Assembly (NCBI GenBank): GCA_023462275.1 | Contig: JAEWYD010000175.1 | Location: 1 to 46,129 of the forward strand | Direction of reading: 5' to 3' | DNA length: 46,129 nucleotides | From: Actinomycetes bacterium | Lineage (GTDB): Bacteria > Actinomycetota > Actinomycetes > Actinomycetales > Cellulomonadaceae | Shown: positions 30,201-38,857 of the stretch, one piece after another | Numbering within the stretch: position 1 is the first letter of the stretch | Layout of the letters: each line of letters starts with the position of its first letter | The notes under the pieces: generated by a model | The model's database searches: none | What the model saw: only the letters and a program-made list of their open reading frames with translations | Told to the model about the DNA's origin: nothing | Program-made: the position numbers and the translations under genes

Positions 30201-31115
30201 ATGCGCATCCAGTTCATCCTCGCCGAGATCGGCCACGGCCTGCGGCGCAACCTTTCGATGGCGGTCTCCGTCGTCCTCGTCACCTTCGTCTCGCTGGCGT
30301 TCGTCGGCGCGGCCGGGCTGCTGCAGGCGCAGGTCGGCCAGATGAAGGACGACTGGTACGACCGCGTCGAGGTCACCATCTACCTCTGCCCGCAGGACTC
30401 CGACACCCCGACGTGCGCGGGCGGCGAGGCGACCCAGGAGCAGATCGACGCCCTTCGCACCGAGCTCGAGTCGCCCGCCAACAAGGACCTCATCAAGCAG
30501 GTCTACTTCGAGTCCAAGGCCGATGCCTTCGCCTCCTTCACGAAGCGCTTCGCCGACGTGTGGTGGGCGCAGGGCGTCACCGAGGAGCAGATGCAGGCGT
30601 CGTTCCGCGTGGCCCTCGTGGACCCCGAGCAGTACGGCGTCGTCGCGGAGATGTTCACCGGGCGTACCGGCGTCGAGAGCGTCGAGGACCAGCGCAAGCT
30701 CATCGACCCCCTGATCCTGCTGCTCAACCGCTCGAGCATGGTCGCCGCGGGCCTGGCAGCCGTGATGCTGCTGGCCGCCGTCCTGCTCATCACGACGACG
30801 ATCCGCCTGTCCGCGATGAGCCGCCGCCGCGAGACCGAGATCATGCGGCTGGTGGGTGCCTCGAACGTCTTCATCCAGCTGCCGTTCATGCTCGAGGGCG
30901 CGATCGCCGCGACCATCGGGGCGGGGCTGGCGGTCGCGGGGCTGTGGTTCGGCGTGCGCTACCTGGTCCAGGACTGGTTGGCGCAGTCCGTGCAGTTCGT
31001 GGCGTTCATCGGCACGGACGCGGTCTGGCAGGTCGCGCCGATCCTGGTCGCGGTCGCGATCGGCCTCGCCGCGATCTCCAGCGTGGTCACCCTGAGCCGC
31101 TACACGAAGGTGTGA
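30201..31115 (+). CDS. ftsX: Cell division protein FtsX
   Basis: The 304-aa membrane protein has an N-terminal helix (AVSVVLVTFVSLAFVGAAGLLQ), a large extracellular loop (about residues 50-170, including CPQDSDTPTCAGG with two cysteines), then three C-terminal helices. The loop of FtsX is the part that contacts the peptidoglycan hydrolase; the hydrolase is encoded immediately downstream. The SRRRETEIMRLVGASN cytoplasmic loop is the usual FtsX/MacB feature. Confidence 0.95.
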   Translation: MRIQFILAEIGHGLRRNLSMAVSVVLVTFVSLAFVGAAGLLQAQVGQMKDDWYDRVEVTIYLCPQDSDTPTCAGGEATQEQIDALRTELESPANKDLIKQVYFESKADAFASFTKRFADVWWAQGVTEEQMQASFRVALVDPEQYGVVAEMFTGRTGVESVEDQRKLIDPLILLLNRSSMVAAGLAAVMLLAAVLLITTTIRLSAMSRRRETEIMRLVGASNVFIQLPFMLEGAIAATIGAGLAVAGLWFGVRYLVQDWLAQSVQFVAFIGTDAVWQVAPILVAVAIGLAAISSVVTLSRYTKV

Positions 31116-31120
31116 GGACG

Positions 31121-32449
31121 ATGACGACGACGCACCCCCACCGCCGGTCGCTGCACCGGCGCCTCGCCCCCGTCCTGGCGCTCTGCCTGGCCGCGGTCGT
31201 GGGGCTGACGGCGAGCACGCCGGCCACGGCGGACAACCTCGACGACCTCAACAACCAGCGGGCGCAGGCGGAGGCGAAGCAGGAGGCGACCGACGCCGCG
31301 CTCGCCCAGCTCGAGGGCGACCTCGAGGGCCTCAGCCAGCAGCTCGCGGACGCCTACGTGGCGCTCCAGGGCATCCAGGCGCAGATCCCGATCGCCCAGC
31401 AGGCGCTCGACACCGCCGTCGCCGAGCGGGACCGCCTGCAGCGGGAGGCCGACATCCTCGCCCAGCGGCTCGCGGACGCCCAGGCCGAGGAGCAGGCGAT
31501 CACCGACCAGATCGCGCAGAACACCCAGCGGGCCGCCGAGCTCAAGGTCGCGATCGGCCGGATGGCGCGCGAGGCGTACCGCGGCGACATGGCGGCGTCG
31601 TCGCTGTCGGCGATCCTCGACGCCAGCAGCACCGAGGACTTCATCGAGCAGTCCGCGGCGTCGGCGACGGCGCTGCGCACCCAGACCCAGTCGCTGCGCG
31701 AGCTGGACCAGCTCAACGGCGTCAACCGCAACCAGCAGGCGCGCCTGGAGGCGATCCGCGAGCAGATCACGGGCCTCAAGGACGAGGCCGAGGCCAAGCT
31801 CGCGCAGGCCGAGGTCGTGCGGCAGCAGGCGGAGCAGCGACGGGCCGAGCTCGACAGCCTGCTCGCGGACGCGCAGGAGAAGACGGCGTTCATCGAGTCG
31901 CAGAAGGCGGCCATGGAGGCCCAGCAGGAGGAGCTGAAGGCGCAGGCCGCGCAGCTGGCCGCCGACCTCGCCGCGATCATCGCCGCGCAGGACGCCGCCC
32001 GCGCCGCCGCGGGCAAGCGCCCGGTCGGCTCGACCGCTGAGCAGCCGTTCCGCAACCCGTCGTCGTACAACCCGGCGTACATGACGTCGCCATACGGCAT
32101 GCGGTTCCACCCGATCCTGCACTACTGGCGCCTGCACGCCGGCGTGGACCTGCGCGCCTACTGCGGCGTCGAGGTCTACGCGGGCGCGAGCGGTCACGTC
32201 GAGTGGGCGAAGATGCGGTCCGGGTACGGCAACCAGGTGATGATCAACAACGGGTACTGGAAGGGCCAGTCCCTGATGTCGAGCTACAACCACCTGTCGG
32301 GCTTCGCGGTCAGCGCGGGCCAGGACGTGCGGGAGGGCCAGCTCATCGGCTACGCCGGCAACACCGGGACGTCCGCCGCCTGCCACCTGCACTTCGAGGC
32401 CTACGTCAACGGCCAGACCGTCGACCCGTGGCCGCTCATCGCGAAGTAG
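31121..32449 (+). CDS. M23 family peptidoglycan endopeptidase with coiled-coil domain
   Basis: This 442-aa secreted protein has a signal peptide (cleavage near STPATA-DN, about residue 37), a long coiled coil rich in Ala/Gln/Glu (about 40-315), and a C-terminal LytM/peptidase_M23 domain (about 335-440). The zinc ligands are intact: H339xxxD343 in LHAGVDL, and H422xH424 in CHLHFEAYV. Unlike degenerate EnvC activators, the enzyme should be active. Its place after ftsEX fits the FtsEX-dependent hydrolase role (RipC or EnvC/NlpD-like). ATG 31121 lies 5 bp after ftsX. Confidence 0.92.
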   Translation: MTTTHPHRRSLHRRLAPVLALCLAAVVGLTASTPATADNLDDLNNQRAQAEAKQEATDAALAQLEGDLEGLSQQLADAYVALQGIQAQIPIAQQALDTAVAERDRLQREADILAQRLADAQAEEQAITDQIAQNTQRAAELKVAIGRMAREAYRGDMAASSLSAILDASSTEDFIEQSAASATALRTQTQSLRELDQLNGVNRNQQARLEAIREQITGLKDEAEAKLAQAEVVRQQAEQRRAELDSLLADAQEKTAFIESQKAAMEAQQEELKAQAAQLAADLAAIIAAQDAARAAAGKRPVGSTAEQPFRNPSSYNPAYMTSPYGMRFHPILHYWRLHAGVDLRAYCGVEVYAGASGHVEWAKMRSGYGNQVMINNGYWKGQSLMSSYNHLSGFAVSAGQDVREGQLIGYAGNTGTSAACHLHFEAYVNGQTVDPWPLIAK

Positions 32450-32496
32450 CGCGCGGCGTCGGGGGATTGCCGTTCGGGGGGCGGCGGTCCCTCCCC

Positions 32497-32502
32497 TAGC
32501 CT
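32497..32502 (+). promoter_or_regulatory. -10 box of smpB (leaderless promoter)
   Basis: TAGCCT, 7 nt before ATG 32510. Confidence 0.6.
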
Positions 32503-32509
32503 TGAGCGC

Positions 32510-32980
32510 ATGGCACGGGAGAACGGGCGCAAGCTCGTGGCGAGCAACAAGAAGGCTCGCCACGACTTCCACATCGACGACGTCTTCGAGGCCGGGCTCG
32601 TCCTGACCGGCACGGAGGTCAAGGCGCTGCGCGCCGGGCGGGCGTCGCTCGTGGACGGCTTCGTCTCCGTCGACCGCGGCGAGGCGTGGCTCGAGGGCGT
32701 CCACATCCCCGAGTACACCGAGGGCACCTGGACCAACCACGCACCCCGGCGCAAGCGCAAGCTGCTGCTGCACGCGCGCGAGATCGCCGAGCTGGCGCAG
32801 GAGGTCCAGGCGAAGGGCCGCACGATCGTCCCGCTCTCCCTGTACTTCCTCGACGGGCGCGCGAAGGTCGAGATCGCGCTGGCCCGAGGCAAGAAGGAGT
32901 ACGACAAGCGGCAGTCCTTGCGCGAGGCCCAGGCCAACCGCGAGGCCCAGGCGGAGATGAGTCTGCGGCGGCAGCGGTGA
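32510..32980 (+). CDS. smpB: tmRNA-binding protein SmpB
   Basis: SmpB carries tmRNA to stalled ribosomes. The signatures are NKKARHDFHIDDVFEAGLVLTGTEVKALRAG, LVDGFVSV and the basic C-terminal tail ALARGKKEYDKRQSLREAQANREAQ. The 156-aa length is normal. It is leaderless-type. Its stop overlaps the GTG start of the DUF2207 gene, and ssrA follows that gene. Confidence 0.96.
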   Translation: MARENGRKLVASNKKARHDFHIDDVFEAGLVLTGTEVKALRAGRASLVDGFVSVDRGEAWLEGVHIPEYTEGTWTNHAPRRKRKLLLHAREIAELAQEVQAKGRTIVPLSLYFLDGRAKVEIALARGKKEYDKRQSLREAQANREAQAEMSLRRQR

Positions 32981-34902
32981 GCGCATCGGGTGTTGGACGA
33001 CGACGTCGGGCGGGCGGGTTCGTGCGCGGTGGCGCGGCGCTGCTCGTGGCGGCGGCGCCCCTCGCCCTGGCCGGCTCGGCTGCGGCGATGCCCGGACCGG
33101 AGCTGAGCGACGACCTCGTCACCCACCTGGTGATGGCCATCGACCTGGACCGCGACGGCGTCGCCCACGTCACGATGGACGTCACGATGGACTTCGGGAA
33201 CACGCCCGGGCACGGCCCGCGCCTGACCTGGATGACCAGCGAGCCGTTCGACGACGACCACGACCGCGTCTACCGCGTGCACGACGTCGAGGCCTCGAGC
33301 GCTGACGCGCCCGCCGGGGTGCACGTCACGACGTCGGAGGACGGCGGCCCGTACGCCATGGAGGAGATCCGGATCGGCGACCCGGACCAGGAGGTCCGCG
33401 GCGTCCACGAGTACCACGTGACGTTCGACGTCGACGGCTGGGTGAACCCGGCCGGCTACCCGTGGCCGGACCTGGCGGCCCGGGCGTCGGGCCACGTGCC
33501 GGACGCCACCGGCGACGAGCTCTACCTCGACGCGATCAGCGACTGGCGCCTGCCGGTGCAGGACGTGACCGTGACCGTCACCGGCCCCGCGGACCCGACG
33601 CGCGTGGCGTGCTACGCCCGGTCGATGTCCTCCCTGAGCTGCGACGGCGCCACCTCCTCAGGCGATGTCGCGACGTTCACGCAGAGCCGCATCGAGCCGC
33701 TGGAGCCACTGACGGTCGCCGTGCAGTACCCGCGCGGCACGTTCGTCGGCGCCGAGCCGCTGCTCGAGGAGCACTGGTCGCTCGGCCGGGCGTTCGCGCT
33801 GACGCCGGCGACGGCGGGCGGCTCGCTCGCGGTGCTCGCCGCGGGCGGGCTCGTCATGTACCGCCGGCTGCGGCGCGACGGGTTCGACGAGCAGTACGTG
33901 GGCCTGACCCCCGGCGTCGTGCCGGCACCGGGCCAGGCGGTCGGCGTGGGCTCGCGGCGCCGGGCGCCGGTGGCGGTGCAGTTCACGCCCCCGGCCGACT
34001 TCCACGCGGGGCAGCTCGGCACGCTCGTCGACGAGGTGGCCGACCCCCGCGACGTCACCGCGACGATCGTGGACCTCGCCGTGCGCGGCCACCTCCGCAT
34101 CGAGCGCGTCGACGACGGCGCGGACTGGCGCCTGACCCGTCTCGCCGGCCCGGCCGACGAGCTGCTGCAGTACGAGCGCCTGCTGCGGGACGACCTGTTC
34201 GGCACCGCGGAGACGGTGCTGATGTCGGACCTGCGCACCACGTTCGCGTCGTCGATGGCGGAGGTCCAGGCGGCGCTGTACGCCGACGTCACGCAGCGCG
34301 GCTGGTTCCGCCGCAACCCGGCGTCCGTGCGCAAGGCGTGGGCCGCCGTCGGCGTGCTGATCCTGCTGCTCGGCATCGGCGGCACCCTGCTCCTGGCGAT
34401 GCGCACGGGATGGGGTCTCGTGGGCCTGGCGACCGTGGCGGTCGGGATCGCCTGGCTCGCCGCCACGAAGGCCGCCCCGGCACGGACGGCGTCGGGCAGC
34501 GCGGTGCTCGCCCAGGCCGAGGGATTCCGGCAGTACCTCGCCACGGCTGAGGCAGGCCAGCTGAGGTTCGAGGAGGGCGAGGACCTCTTCAGCCGCTACC
34601 TGCCCTACGCCATCGCGTTCGGGCTGACCGAGCGCTGGGCGCGCATCTTCGAGCAGCTCGCTGCGCAGGGCCGGACGATGCCGGAGCCCGACTGGTACGT
34701 CGGCTCCCCCGGCGTGCCTTTCTGGGCGATGGCGCCGATGCTCGGGCACGACCTGGGCCGGTTCGAGTCCGTGACCTCGTCCGCGCTCACCGCGCCGGCA
34801 CCCAGCGCGGGTGGCGCGGGCGTGTCCGGCGGCTCCGCGTTCGGCAGCGGGGGCGGCTTCGGTGGCGGCGGCGTGAGCGGTGGGGGCGGCGGCAGCTGGT
34901 GA
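32977..34902 (+). CDS. DUF2207 membrane protein
   Basis: The 641-aa product has a signal-like N-terminus (residues 1-37, ALLVAAAPLALAGSAAA), an extracellular beta-rich domain (about 40-260), a membrane helix (TAGGSLAVLAAGGLVMYRRL), and a cytoplasmic part with a helical-repeat look. Two close helices follow (AAVGVLILLLGIGGTLLLA, WGLVGLATVAVGIAWLAA). The C-terminus is a Gly/Ser-rich stretch (SGGSAFGSGGGFGGGGVSGG). These features match DUF2207 proteins, whose function is unknown. GTG 32977 overlaps the smpB stop, so it is coupled to smpB. Confidence 0.88.
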   Translation: MSASGVGRRRRAGGFVRGGAALLVAAAPLALAGSAAAMPGPELSDDLVTHLVMAIDLDRDGVAHVTMDVTMDFGNTPGHGPRLTWMTSEPFDDDHDRVYRVHDVEASSADAPAGVHVTTSEDGGPYAMEEIRIGDPDQEVRGVHEYHVTFDVDGWVNPAGYPWPDLAARASGHVPDATGDELYLDAISDWRLPVQDVTVTVTGPADPTRVACYARSMSSLSCDGATSSGDVATFTQSRIEPLEPLTVAVQYPRGTFVGAEPLLEEHWSLGRAFALTPATAGGSLAVLAAGGLVMYRRLRRDGFDEQYVGLTPGVVPAPGQAVGVGSRRRAPVAVQFTPPADFHAGQLGTLVDEVADPRDVTATIVDLAVRGHLRIERVDDGADWRLTRLAGPADELLQYERLLRDDLFGTAETVLMSDLRTTFASSMAEVQAALYADVTQRGWFRRNPASVRKAWAAVGVLILLLGIGGTLLLAMRTGWGLVGLATVAVGIAWLAATKAAPARTASGSAVLAQAEGFRQYLATAEAGQLRFEEGEDLFSRYLPYAIAFGLTERWARIFEQLAAQGRTMPEPDWYVGSPGVPFWAMAPMLGHDLGRFESVTSSALTAPAPSAGGAGVSGGSAFGSGGGFGGGGVSGGGGGSW

Positions 34903-34942
34903 GCTGCCGGCCCCGGGAATCCCGGCGGCTACGGGGGCGTTC

Positions 34943-34959
34943 TTGACGTAGACTTGACG
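34943..34959 (+). promoter_or_regulatory. Possible ssrA promoter elements
   Basis: TTGACG occurs twice, at 34943-34948 and 34954-34959, upstream of the tmRNA gene. The expected -10 box after the second is not clear, while TAGACT (34949-34954) between them could itself be a -10. The start site is unresolved. Confidence 0.35.
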
Positions 34960-35009
34960 ACGCCCTGCGGGCCGCTCGCGGTCGGGCAGGGGCGGTTGAC
35001 AACTGCACA

Positions 35010-35374
35010 GGGGGTGATCGGTTTCGACGATGGTCGTCGATCCAGGAGAAGCGGGCCGAGGATGTTGGGTTATCTCGTTAACGCTCCCAGCAAACCAATA
35101 GGTGCCGATTCCAAGCGCACCGACTTCGCCCTCGCCGCCTGAGCGAGGCTTCGAAGTCCGTCGGTCCGAGAGTGCTCTCGACTCGGTAACCGGCGTCATC
35201 TAGAGGGCCACTGCTCGCAGCTCTTGTCACCGGAGCTGCGGGGACTCTTAGGTGACTGAGCCCGTCCGCGACTTGCCTGTGTGATCGCGGGGGCCGAGAG
35301 ACTCATAGCAGGCTGCGCCCGGAGAAGCCCTGGTTCACTGCCGTCGGACGCGGGTTCGATTCCCGCCACCTCCA
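35010..35374 (+). ncRNA. ssrA: tmRNA (transfer-messenger RNA)
   Basis: The tRNA-like ends are clear: 5' GGGGGTGATCGGTTTCGAC from 35010, and a 3' T-arm GACGCGGGTTCGATTCCCGC followed by CACCTCC-A ending at 35374. The acceptor stem G35010-G35016 pairs with C35367-C35373 with one G-U pair. The message part reads GCC GAT TCC AAG CGC ACC GAC TTC from 35104 and encodes the tag ADSKRTDFALAA, with the stop TGA at 35140-35142. This tags stalled peptides for Clp degradation. It works with SmpB, encoded upstream. Confidence 0.96.
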
Positions 35375-35409
35375 CTGTGCGACCGAGCTGGTGAAGCCCG
35401 GTTGACGGC

Positions 35410-35425
35410 CGGACCGCAAGGTCCG
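35410..35425 (+). other. Small GNRA hairpin after tmRNA
   Basis: CGGACC-GCAA-GGTCCG is a perfect 6-bp stem with a GCAA tetraloop, 36 bases after the mature tmRNA 3' end, perhaps a 3' processing or stability signal. Confidence 0.5.
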
Positions 35426-35434
35426 TGCGAATTG

Positions 35435-35466
35435 AGGGCCGCCGTTCCGCGAGGGACGGCGGCCTT
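35435..35466 (+). terminator. Hairpin terminator of ssrA
   Basis: AGGGCCGCCGT (35435-35445) pairs with ACGGCGGCCTT (35456-35466), one G-U pair, loop of 10 nt, followed by TT. Confidence 0.75.
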
Positions 35467-35540
35467 CGTGCTGCACCATGGCGCCTTGACGGCGCCGCGC
35501 GGGAAGGGTCGGCTCATACCGAAGCGACGTGGAGGTGGTG

Positions 35541-35990
35541 ATGAGCACGTCCCCGGAACGTTCCGCCGCGGTGACGAGCCTGCGCGATGCCGCAGCACCC
35601 CTGGTGCGGGACCTGGAGGCTCTCTTCGGAGCTCCTTGGCATCTCCGCGTGGACGAGGACCTCGTGATGACGGTCGCCACGGGTGAGCGCAGCGAGTCCG
35701 TGCGGCTCGGCGAGCCGCTGAGCGAGGTCGATCGGCCCGAGTGCGACGGGCCGCTCGAGGACGGCGGCCTGCCCAGCGCAGAGGACCAGCCGGCCGTCCT
35801 CGGCGAGGTCGCGCTCGAGTACCTCGCGGCCGAGCTCTCCGAGGTACTGAGTCTCTGGGGATACGACCACCCGAACTGCCCGATGCACGATCGCCCGCTC
35901 GGCGCCTGCGGTCGAGAGTGGTTCTGCGACGGGCCGCCCGCCCACTCGGTCACCATCGGCGGAATCGCCGATCTGGCGGTCGGCAGCTAG
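35541..35990 (+). CDS. Hypothetical protein (149 aa)
   Basis: The ATG at 35541 is preceded by GGAGGT. The product starts MSTSPERSAAVTSLRDAAAPL in outline and has an acidic, ordered N-terminal domain (LEALFGAPWHLRVDEDLVMTV) and a C-terminal part with three cysteines (NCPMHDRPLGACGREWFCDG). It has no signal peptide. I do not recognise the family; the Cys/His cluster could bind metal. Codon use matches the neighbours. Confidence 0.7.
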   Translation: MSTSPERSAAVTSLRDAAAPLVRDLEALFGAPWHLRVDEDLVMTVATGERSESVRLGEPLSEVDRPECDGPLEDGGLPSAEDQPAVLGEVALEYLAAELSEVLSLWGYDHPNCPMHDRPLGACGREWFCDGPPAHSVTIGGIADLAVGS

Positions 35991-36158
35991 GCCACCCGCT
36001 CGGGATGCTCACGCCGTGGAACAAGCCGGTGAGCAGGTCAAGCGAACCGTCGCGCGGCGACCGAGGTCGCGGCCGTCGACGCTCGTCGCTTCGTGGAGCG
36101 CTGCCTGCCCGCGCGCGGTCGAGGGGAAGCCCCTGGGTCGGGATGCGAGAGTGGGCGC

Positions 36159-36914
36159 ATGCGGATTGCGGTGGCCGGGGCCAGCGGCCTGATCGGAGAG
36201 CAGCTGTGCCGGCGGGGCGAGGCCGCCGGGCACGAGGTCGTGCGGATGAGCCGGAGGCACGGCGTCGACCTCCTCGACCCGGAGGCGGTCGCCACAGCCA
36301 TGGCCGGTGTCGACGCGGTGGTCGACGTCAGCCGCCCGGACTCGGCGGACCGCGCCTCGGCCCCGGAGTTCTTCACCGCCGTGGCGCGGAACCTGGGTGC
36401 CGCGGGCTGGGCAGCCGGCGTCGGCCGGTCGGTGGTCCTGTCGATCGTCGGCATCGACCGGAGTCAGGACTTCGACTGGTACGTGGCCACGTTGGCGCAC
36501 GAGGAGGCCACCCGCGAGCACGCACCGGGCGCGGTCGCGCTGCGCGCCACCCAGTTCCACGAGTTCCCGGGACAGGCGCTGGCGCGGGCGCTCGACGGCC
36601 GGGAGCCCGCCGGCGTCGTCGAGATCATGGACGTGCCGACTCAGCCCGTGGAGTCGGCCGAGGTGGCCCGGGCGCTGCTCGAGGCCGCGACCGAGCCGGA
36701 GGCGCGCGACCGACAGCTGGCCGGCCCGAAGGTCGAACGCCTGCCCGACCTCGTCCGGGACCTCGCGGCCCACGACGGGCTCGACGTGATCGTTCGCCCC
36801 GGCCCCGCCGCCGCGAGCATGGCCGCCGGCTCGATGCTGCCGGAGCCCGGCGTCCCCGTCGCCGGCGTGGACTGGCACACCTGGCTCCGCGAGCGGCGCA
36901 CCGAGGGACGGTAG
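36159..36914 (+). CDS. NAD(P)-binding atypical SDR protein
   Basis: The 251-aa protein starts with the dinucleotide-binding MRIAVAGASGLIGEQLCRRG, followed by a short basic segment and VDAVVDVSRPDSADRASAPEFF. The middle contains VVLSIVGIDRSQDFDWYVATLAHEEATRE and RATQFHEFPGQAL, typical of NmrA-like or extended SDR proteins that lack the full YxxxK catalytic motif. It is cytosolic and may be a redox sensor or reductase. The substrate is unknown. No strong ribosome site precedes ATG 36159. It could be co-transcribed with the next gene, 40 bp downstream. Confidence 0.83.
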   Translation: MRIAVAGASGLIGEQLCRRGEAAGHEVVRMSRRHGVDLLDPEAVATAMAGVDAVVDVSRPDSADRASAPEFFTAVARNLGAAGWAAGVGRSVVLSIVGIDRSQDFDWYVATLAHEEATREHAPGAVALRATQFHEFPGQALARALDGREPAGVVEIMDVPTQPVESAEVARALLEAATEPEARDRQLAGPKVERLPDLVRDLAAHDGLDVIVRPGPAAASMAAGSMLPEPGVPVAGVDWHTWLRERRTEGR

Positions 36915-36954
36915 GGGCCCTCCGCCCGGCCCTACCTCGGCCCGACGCCGCCTC

Positions 36955-38049
36955 ATGTCCGAATCGGGGACGGCCGAAGTAGTCGTCGTGACGGCGATCT
37001 CGCAGTGGATGGACAGGCTGGCGGACCGGTGGGCCCGGCGCATGACGTTCCCGGGTTCGCCGTCGGACCCGCCCGGGCCGCAGGCCGTCATCGACGCAAG
37101 CGGGGAGCACGCCGCGCAGATCGACCGCGCACCCGCCGACGTCTGGGCCCTGCTCTCGACCCCCGGCGCCGCCTTCACCTCCGCGGACGCCTTCGCGATC
37201 CCCGGCTCCGTCCCCGAGCGCTGGTGCCTGGTGCAGAAGGTGGCCGGCGGCCTGCTCGGCACGCTCGTCGAGGTGGCCGAGCTCGAGGAGGGCCGCCGCA
37301 TCGTGCTGCGCCGCGTCGGTCCCGAGACGACCATGACCTGGGACTGGAGCGTCTTCGACGCCGGGGGTGCCGCGGAGATGCCGGTGTCCCTCGTCCGCGT
37401 CGTCGTGAGCGGTCGGGTGCGCGGCGTCGCCGCGTCGGGTGCCGCGCGCGGGCTCCACGTCGCGGCCCAGCGCGCCGTCCAGCAGCTCGACCACCTCCTC
37501 ACGGGGGCCCCACCGCCGTCCCCTCTCACCGGGGCGATCGCCCGCGGACGGGTGTCGACGTGCGAGCACCGGTCCGACGAGCCGCTCGGCCGCGGCGAGG
37601 TCGACGTCCAGGTGGTCGTCCCTGTACCCGTCGAGGACGCGTGGCGCGGCGTGCTCGACGCCGGCACCTACACGGTCGACGCGGCGCCCGGGGAGCAAGG
37701 GGGTGTGGTCCCCGGCACGCCGCCCGGTCAGGTCGGTGAGCTCCGGTACCTCATCTGCCCGCTCGACGGGCGGCTCGTCGTCCGCCTCCACGAGGTCGTC
37801 GCGGTGGGGCCGGGGCACCGGCTGGTGCTGCGCCACCACTCGGCGAGCCATCCGACGGACTCCGTCATCACGGTGGAACCGCACCCGTCGGGCGCAACGG
37901 TGCGGATGGTCTGCGAGGTCGTCGCGCACGGCGACCCCACGCCGACGGTCGACGCCGTGCGTACGTTGAACCTGGCGCACCTGGCACGGTTCGCGGACGA
38001 GATGATCCGGCGGGCGGCCGCCGACGCCGAGCCGCCCTCGGCGTCCTGA
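36955..38049 (+). CDS. Protein with two SRPBCC/START-like domains
   Basis: The 364-aa protein contains two tandem SRPBCC-type pockets. The first (about 55-185) has HAAQIDRAPADVWALLSTPGAAF then VELEEGRRIVLRRVGPETTMTWDW-like strands. The second (about 205-345) has VQVVVPVPVEDAWRGVLDAGTYTVDAA then RLHEVVAVGPGHRLVLRHHSASHP and SVITVEPHPSGATVRM. Such folds bind hydrophobic ligands or act in polyketide cyclase or ATPase-cochaperone-like roles. ATG 36955 has no good ribosome site; a later start is possible. It lies next to another SRPBCC protein on the opposite strand, facing it convergently. Confidence 0.75.
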   Translation: MSESGTAEVVVVTAISQWMDRLADRWARRMTFPGSPSDPPGPQAVIDASGEHAAQIDRAPADVWALLSTPGAAFTSADAFAIPGSVPERWCLVQKVAGGLLGTLVEVAELEEGRRIVLRRVGPETTMTWDWSVFDAGGAAEMPVSLVRVVVSGRVRGVAASGAARGLHVAAQRAVQQLDHLLTGAPPPSPLTGAIARGRVSTCEHRSDEPLGRGEVDVQVVVPVPVEDAWRGVLDAGTYTVDAAPGEQGGVVPGTPPGQVGELRYLICPLDGRLVVRLHEVVAVGPGHRLVLRHHSASHPTDSVITVEPHPSGATVRMVCEVVAHGDPTPTVDAVRTLNLAHLARFADEMIRRAAADAEPPSAS

Positions 38050-38068
38050 GCACCTCGCGGACGCCGGC

Positions 38069-38857
38069 TCAGGCCGACAGGCCGCCCAGCCATGCCTGCC
38101 AGGCCGGCTCCTCGCGCTCGACGTATGCGGCGGCGTCGGGCGAGAAGAGGTAGGCGCTGACGTAGGCCATGGCCTCGGAGTCGCCCATGGCGTGCACCGC
38201 CGCCTGGAGGAGGCCGGGCACGGGTGCGGCGAGGCGGACCAACGCACCGTGCTCGCCGAGCCGCTCGACCACGCCCGTCGTCCCGCGCAGCTCCACGGGC
38301 GCGCCCTCCTCGCCCAGTGCGAGCGCGTCGCGCAGCGCCAGCCAGAGCGCCTCCGCGGCGACCGGGTGCGTGGCGACCGCCTCCATGGTCGTCGCCTGCT
38401 GACCGGCGAAGTGCGCCAGGTAGAGGCGCAGCTTGTCGAACTGCGGCACCCAGCTGGCGCCCATGTCGACCCACCACTCCCCCTCCCAGGCCGCGCCGGT
38501 GCCGAACCCGCTGCTGGTCCCCCGCACCACGCACGTGCCGCCGGAGGTCGCCTCGACGACGAACTCCGACGTCAGCGGGCTGAGCGCGTCCGGGTCCTGG
38601 CCCATGAGGGCCGCCCAGTCCTCCTCGTAGACGAGGCGCCGCGGCGGCTCCCAGGCGGTGACGTGCCCGTCCGAGCCCATCTCGGGGCCCATGGAGAAGT
38701 GCACGGTGCCGCCCTGGTGCTCCTCGAGCTGGGTCGGGAGGAACCACGCGCTCAGGCCGCCGGCCGTGGCGATCGCCTGCCACACCTGCTCGGGGGTACC
38801 CGGGACCTCGACGCTGAACTCGAGCCGGTACGGGACGGTCGGGGCGTTGGTGGTCAT
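38069..38857 (-). CDS. SRPBCC-domain protein (AHSA1/activator-like)
   Basis: The 262-aa product has an N-terminal SRPBCC domain (LEFSVEVPGTPEQVWQAIATAGGLSAWFLPTQLEEHQGG, then HVTAWEPPRRLVYEEDW, about residues 10-150). The C-terminal helical region (about 155-262) has no known fold. Its ATG overlaps the stop of the HTH gene (ATGA), so the pair is one operon, controlled by the palindrome at 39448. In related bacteria HTH-SRPBCC pairs are common stress or ligand-responsive modules; the ligand is unknown. Confidence 0.83.
   Translation of the reverse strand: MTTNAPTVPYRLEFSVEVPGTPEQVWQAIATAGGLSAWFLPTQLEEHQGGTVHFSMGPEMGSDGHVTAWEPPRRLVYEEDWAALMGQDPDALSPLTSEFVVEATSGGTCVVRGTSSGFGTGAAWEGEWWVDMGASWVPQFDKLRLYLAHFAGQQATTMEAVATHPVAAEALWLALRDALALGEEGAPVELRGTTGVVERLGEHGALVRLAAPVPGLLQAAVHAMGDSEAMAYVSAYLFSPDAAAYVEREEPAWQAWLGGLSA

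Noticed and set aside
35375..36158. Genomic island inserted at the tmRNA 3' end
   Set aside because: tmRNA genes are common integration sites, but I see no integrase, no duplicated 3' end of ssrA and no change in codon use.
35991..36158. Short open frames before the NAD-binding protein
   Set aside because: None has a ribosome site, and codon pattern and composition do not fit a gene.
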